This document shows positions 60,409 through 64,000 of a stretch of DNA of 64,000 bases, in pieces (position 1 is the first letter of the stretch; each line of letters opens with the position of its first letter). Source of the DNA: Lates calcarifer (taxonomy: Eukaryota > Chordata > Actinopteri > Centropomidae); NCBI RefSeq assembly GCF_001640805.2, contig NC_066848.1, positions 25,620,144 to 25,684,143 on the forward strand. Reading direction: 5' to 3'. The position numbers were made by a program, and so were the translations under genes. Under the pieces are notes generated by a model. The model worked only from the letters and a program-made list of their open reading frames with translations, did no database searches and had not been told where the DNA came from.

Positions 60409-60618
60409 CTAAGAGAGGAGAAGAGATTCTCACGGATTCTCATTGTATAAAACTTTTTTTTTTTTTTTTTTTAACACTACTGTGTCATTGAAATGAAAAT
60501 GCTCTAGAGTGGAATTTGGAGTAATGAATGTGGCGACAAGTAAGTTTATCAAAGCAGTGATAAGATATCTATTTTGATATTATATCTGAATGTGTTTGAA
60601 TGAGCTCTTGAATCTTAC

Positions 60619-60762
60619 ATCATCAATGAAGTTGCCAATTTCCTCTGGGTTGGCGGGGCGAGGCCGGTACTGAGGAGCTGGCATAAAGTTTGGCACCACA
60701 TCGTTCCTGAATACCTCAGGCCGGTTATCCAGACCACGGTGGAGAACACTCAGATCATAGTC
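60619..60762 (-). CDS. cadherin exon: cytoplasmic domain, middle part
   Basis: 48 codons, phase 0: [20 protein letters not shown] and [15 protein letters not shown]. The donor gtaaga and the acceptor after cctgtcag are both good. Confidence 0.94.
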
Positions 60763-61591
60763 CTGACAGGAAACACATGCTGGGGTTACACATCAGATAC
60801 TGCATCTTTCATTTCAGCAAGAACATTAGTTTGTGAATTCATATACCAAATGTCACCTATGTTCCTCTGGTAATATATTTTACATACTCTACTGTTAAGA
60901 CTAATCCATACTCCTCATTCAAACTTTGGATTAGGCTTGTGGTGACAACACAACATAATTACTGGTAGGTAAAGTAGGAAAAATCATAAATTGTCTAAGT
61001 GATGGTTAATCGACTGTTTTCCACTGCTGTGTTTTTTGCATAGAACAACACATTCTCCACTGATTTGTCATTGTAGTCCTACAACACTGTCAAGACTCAA
61101 AATGGACAGTTAAAAACAAAAACATTATAACTGATGCAGCAGAGATATTGTCTTCTTTTATTCCACACATTCCTCTTCCCTATTAAATCCTGATGCCTTC
61201 ATCACCCATAATGCAACTTGGCCCCTGACAGTTCAGACTGAAGATTCTGGTGGGTTATGCTAATAGCAGCTAATGTAGCCTGAAACCTCGAGCAGAGATG
61301 AGGAGCAGGTTACAGAGGGGGGTAAGCTCACTTCTGTCTACTTCTGACAGACTGAATGGAGTTTTCCTTTTATTACTACCTGCAAATGCTGTAACATCAG
61401 TGTAGTTATGATCATATAATGACTTCAGTACCACATGAGAAAAGGGTTAATATTTAACAATCTCCCAGCCCTAATTACTGCTGCGTTCATTTCCCGGTTG
61501 GACATGTATCCTTTACCCCTGATGTACTGCTTTGATTATTCTAAGGAATGGTATGATGCTACTGTCATTGAGTCTAATCACATTAATTTAC

Positions 61592-61722
61592 CTGATCATC
61601 CTCTCCTCCTCCCTCTTCATCATAGTAGTAGATGTTGTCTCTGACATCGTCATCCTGCAGGAGTGGCTCCTTTATTTCACCTTTTCTCCGTCTCGCAAAC
61701 AACAACAGCAGCAGCACCAGCA
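61592..61722 (-). CDS. cadherin exon: end of TM helix and p120-catenin region
   Basis: It encodes [39 protein letters not shown] and DDQ. The first two bases complete an ATG codon split with the upstream exon. Confidence 0.94.
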
Positions 61723-61878
61723 CTGAACACAGACGACAAAGATTAATACAACATGCCCACATGATTAAGTCACCTCAAGTACCACGAAGCCGAGAAAGGA
61801 AAGCTAAAGTGAAGTGGTTAGAGCTGAGTCTATCAGCAGAGGAGTTTACTATGGTCACTACTGGACCAAAAAGGAGAT

Positions 61879-61957
61879 GTTATACAGTGCATACAGAAAG
61901 TATTCAGACTCCTTCACATTTTGTTGAGCTGCAACTTTGTGCTAAAATCATTTAAAA
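61879..61957. mobile_element. Tc1-type transposon end fragment
   Basis: tacagtgcatacagaaagta, followed by ttcagactccttcacatttt, is the terminal repeat of a very common fish Tc1 family. It sits in a cadherin intron. Only this end is seen. Confidence 0.65.
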
Positions 61958-62555
61958 GTGTTTGCACACTGCTGACTTGACTGTGCTGCAGGATCATGAC
62001 TGGACCAAAACAGTTGGAAGACAATAAAAAAAAACAAAAAAACTTTAAACAGTATAATAATTTTGTCACTTACATGTATTATGGTGTTAATTGTGAAATA
62101 AAAAATAAATTCTGTCACATTAGTAAAGTAATGAGCTCAACAGGCTGCACCACTGAAACTCGTCCCGAACAAATGTACAACTTTACCAGCCTCATCTTTA
62201 ATGCTGTCATCCATTAGTGGAGGCTCTCAAGTTGGTACTTACTGTTGGCCTACATCAACTCAAAGCAAATAATCCTCACACTGAAATGTATAGCTCATGG
62301 TAAAAACTATACAGACGTTTTCAGATAACTGAAACACAGCTGGTCAGAACAGTGTCCTACAGACCAAGTCAACAGCACTAATTACACAGCTGCAGGTTAG
62401 ATTATGAGTACAATATTTTGCAAGGTTCCACACAAAGTTGTGATGCAAAGCTTCATTACTTTTCTTTGGCTTACAAACTATGATTTTTATCTATACTCCC
62501 TTTAATAATGATACGCATCATTCCCTATTTATGTAAAATCAAATATGAGACTCAC

Positions 62556-62774
62556 TGAGCAGCAACAGGATGCCTCCCAGGATTCCCAGGATTACAGGCA
62601 GACCGGTGCCACCTGCAATACGCCCTTGGCAGGACACTTCTTCCCCTTTGCAATCACACACTGTGGCCTGGACAGTGTTGTCCTGCTCCAGGCCCTGAGT
62701 GTCTCTGACCCTCAGGACCACAGTGTAGTCTCCACTGGCCAGCTCAGTGGCTAATTTAAGGATGATGCCGGTCT
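62556..62774 (-). CDS. cadherin exon: EC5 end and transmembrane segment
   Basis: It encodes TGIILKLATELASGDYTVVL, NTVQATVCDCKGEEVSCQG and GLPVILGILGGILLLL. It contains three of the four membrane-proximal cysteines. The donor is gtgagt and the acceptor cgttgcag. Confidence 0.93.
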
Positions 62775-63300
62775 CTGCAACGAAGAGGGAAAAAAAATGT
62801 ACATTATAAAATTGTTATACATCACAAAGACATTTTCTCTGTTCCAGCATTATTTCACTGAAGTGCTCAGAGTGGAAGATACAAGACTACTGTTTTCCAC
62901 AAACACTTAAAAGCACATCTTTTTAACAGACAAACTGCCTGTAAATATGTTGCCAAGAGGCATTTTTTCCCTTACTTAAGTTTTCACAGGCATTGGTTAC
63001 TGCCATGCTCTGTATTGCCTCCCCAGTCAACTCCAGTCATTCAAATCTCAGCATTTAAGTCTTCTAATCTTAAATGTAAACTAAAGCATCTTTGACGTGA
63101 ATGTATTTAATTTTGGAGCTGACTTTGTATTGGAAGCACTACTATTCAAATAAATAAATAAATAAATTAGATAAATAGATAGATAAATTCAAGATAGATA
63201 AATTCAATTCAAATGTTTAAAAAAAATGGGCTATTTGATTGGATAACATTAGGGAACAGAAAAGGTTTCATTTCTAGTCATGTATTAATGGTGTACTTAC

Positions 63301-63433
63301 GGGTGGCGTTCATCCTAGCGGTCCAGTTGGTCTTCGACATGCCCTCTAAAGAGACGGTGTATGGCGCAGCAAAGCCTGGTCCATCTTTATCTGTTACTGA
63401 CAGCAGCTGAGGAGCTGATTCCTTGTTACACAC
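63301..63433 (-). CDS. cadherin exon: EC5 domain
   Basis: It encodes VCNKESAPQLLSVTDKDGPG and SLEGMSKTNWTARMNAT, with two N-glycosylation sequons (NWT, NAT). The donor is gtaagt and the acceptor tttctcag. Confidence 0.92.
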
Positions 63434-63674
63434 CTGAGAAAACAAGGTCAGATTCAAACTTTTGATTATACTGATCATATGCACTTAAGTCGTGTTTGAT
63501 TACTTTTACCACTGAAGTTAGCAATTCATTATTAACTCTTTACTTTATCACATGCTGAATACCAGTACATGTCAAATCACACACATCGCATTAATTCTGC
63601 ACCACACACTTGTCCATGTTAGGTTTCATCTGCATTAACAGAGCTTAAAACACATGACTGTTCATGGGACACAC

Positions 63675-63766
63675 CTTGATTACACGTTCCTCAATGATGG
63701 GTGCATTGTCGTTGACATCTTCAAGCTGAATGATCAGAGTACCAGTTCCTGTGGCTGGGACGTCAT
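63675..63766 (-). CDS. cadherin exon: EC4/EC5 boundary with calcium motif
   Basis: It encodes [20 protein letters not shown] and [11 protein letters not shown]. The DVNDNAP calcium linker marks the boundary between cadherin repeats. The acceptor is gtcttactag and the donor gtgtgt. Confidence 0.92.
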
Positions 63767-64000
63767 CTAGTAAGACGACAGACATAGGAGATGAGAGGAT
63801 ACACTGAATTCTAAAATCCATATTTATAATAACTTTTTCCTCCTGAATCAGTTATAGGCTTCCAACAATGCCAAGCTGGTATACTTTTTCACTTGTTAAA
63901 AAGCTCTTCCCAAGTGGACAACAAGCAAAGTTTAAGGCAAGGGATTAAGACCCACAGCAGTTCATTTGTCCATTTAACACACTGTCCACCTAAAAAGTTA

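Larger units (their letters stand above)
59575..63766 (-). other. E-cadherin-like classical (type I) cadherin, 3' part of gene
   Basis: Six coding exons on the - strand give the end of ectodomain EC4/EC5, the transmembrane helix and the complete cytoplasmic tail; the gene continues beyond the window. Classical cadherins are calcium-dependent cell-cell adhesion receptors of adherens junctions, bound inside by p120- and beta-catenin. Seen: the DVNDNAP calcium motif, four EC5 cysteines (VCN, VCDC, SCQ), a helix rich in L/I/V followed by ARRRK, the p120 region ([15 protein letters not shown]) and the beta-catenin region ([20 protein letters not shown]...[15 protein letters not shown]). Tail and exon phases match E-cadherin (cdh1) best. 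Because cdh1 is not expected beside ltbp1/rasgrp3, it may be a cdh1-like or B-cadherin-type paralogue. Confidence 0.92.

Noticed and set aside
1..64000. CRISPR arrays, operons, bacterial or phage systems
   Set aside because: The window is vertebrate nuclear DNA; repeats seen are microsatellites and transposons without spacer periodicity.

Overview
The window is a piece of a ray-finned (teleost) fish chromosome. The evidence is vertebrate split genes with short GT-AG introns, AT-rich intergenic DNA, many long (GT)n tracts, and a mobile-element mix typical of fish: Tc1/mariner, L2-like LINE, class I-like endogenous retrovirus, MITEs and small tRNA-like repeats. No bacterial or phage genes, CRISPR arrays or intact RNA genes were recognised.

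Layout. (1) 1-8709, + strand: the last nine coding exons of ltbp1, which encodes an extracellular-matrix protein that anchors latent TGF-beta. Its 3' UTR may run to about 12.6 kb through several transposon remnants. (2) About 12.97-17.1 kb, - strand: a decayed endogenous retrovirus with a leucine-tRNA-type primer site, broken gag, pol and env, and no recognisable 3' LTR. (3) About 20.27-22.54 kb, + strand: a CpG-richer promoter-like block, then frameshifted remnants of a gene I recognise as the fish 'sterile alpha motif domain-containing protein 3-like' family. (4) 22.8-40.9 kb: gene-poor DNA with a foldback element, an L2 remnant, a 555-bp MITE with perfect 31-bp ends, microsatellites and possible untranslated first exons of rasgrp3. 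(5) 41023-54974, + strand, with the stop at 54998 or 55953: all coding exons of rasgrp3, a diacylglycerol-responsive exchange factor for Ras and Rap. (6) 56.5-59.5 kb: intergenic DNA with Tc1 fragments. (7) 60196-63766, - strand: the last six coding exons of an E-cadherin-like classical cadherin, tail-to-tail with rasgrp3.

The ltbp1-rasgrp3 order matches the human 2p22 neighbourhood. The three genes share no obvious pathway. The best molecular observation is that one rasgrp3 intron can only be spliced in frame as an AT-AC (U12-type) intron. It has an ATATCC donor, a CCTTAAC branch site and a terminal AC. The joined product matches human RasGRP3 in length and places the known PKC-target threonine exactly at residue 133.

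Limits: everything was read by eye. Splice sites rest on reading frame and remembered protein families, and UTR, LTR and repeat borders are approximate.
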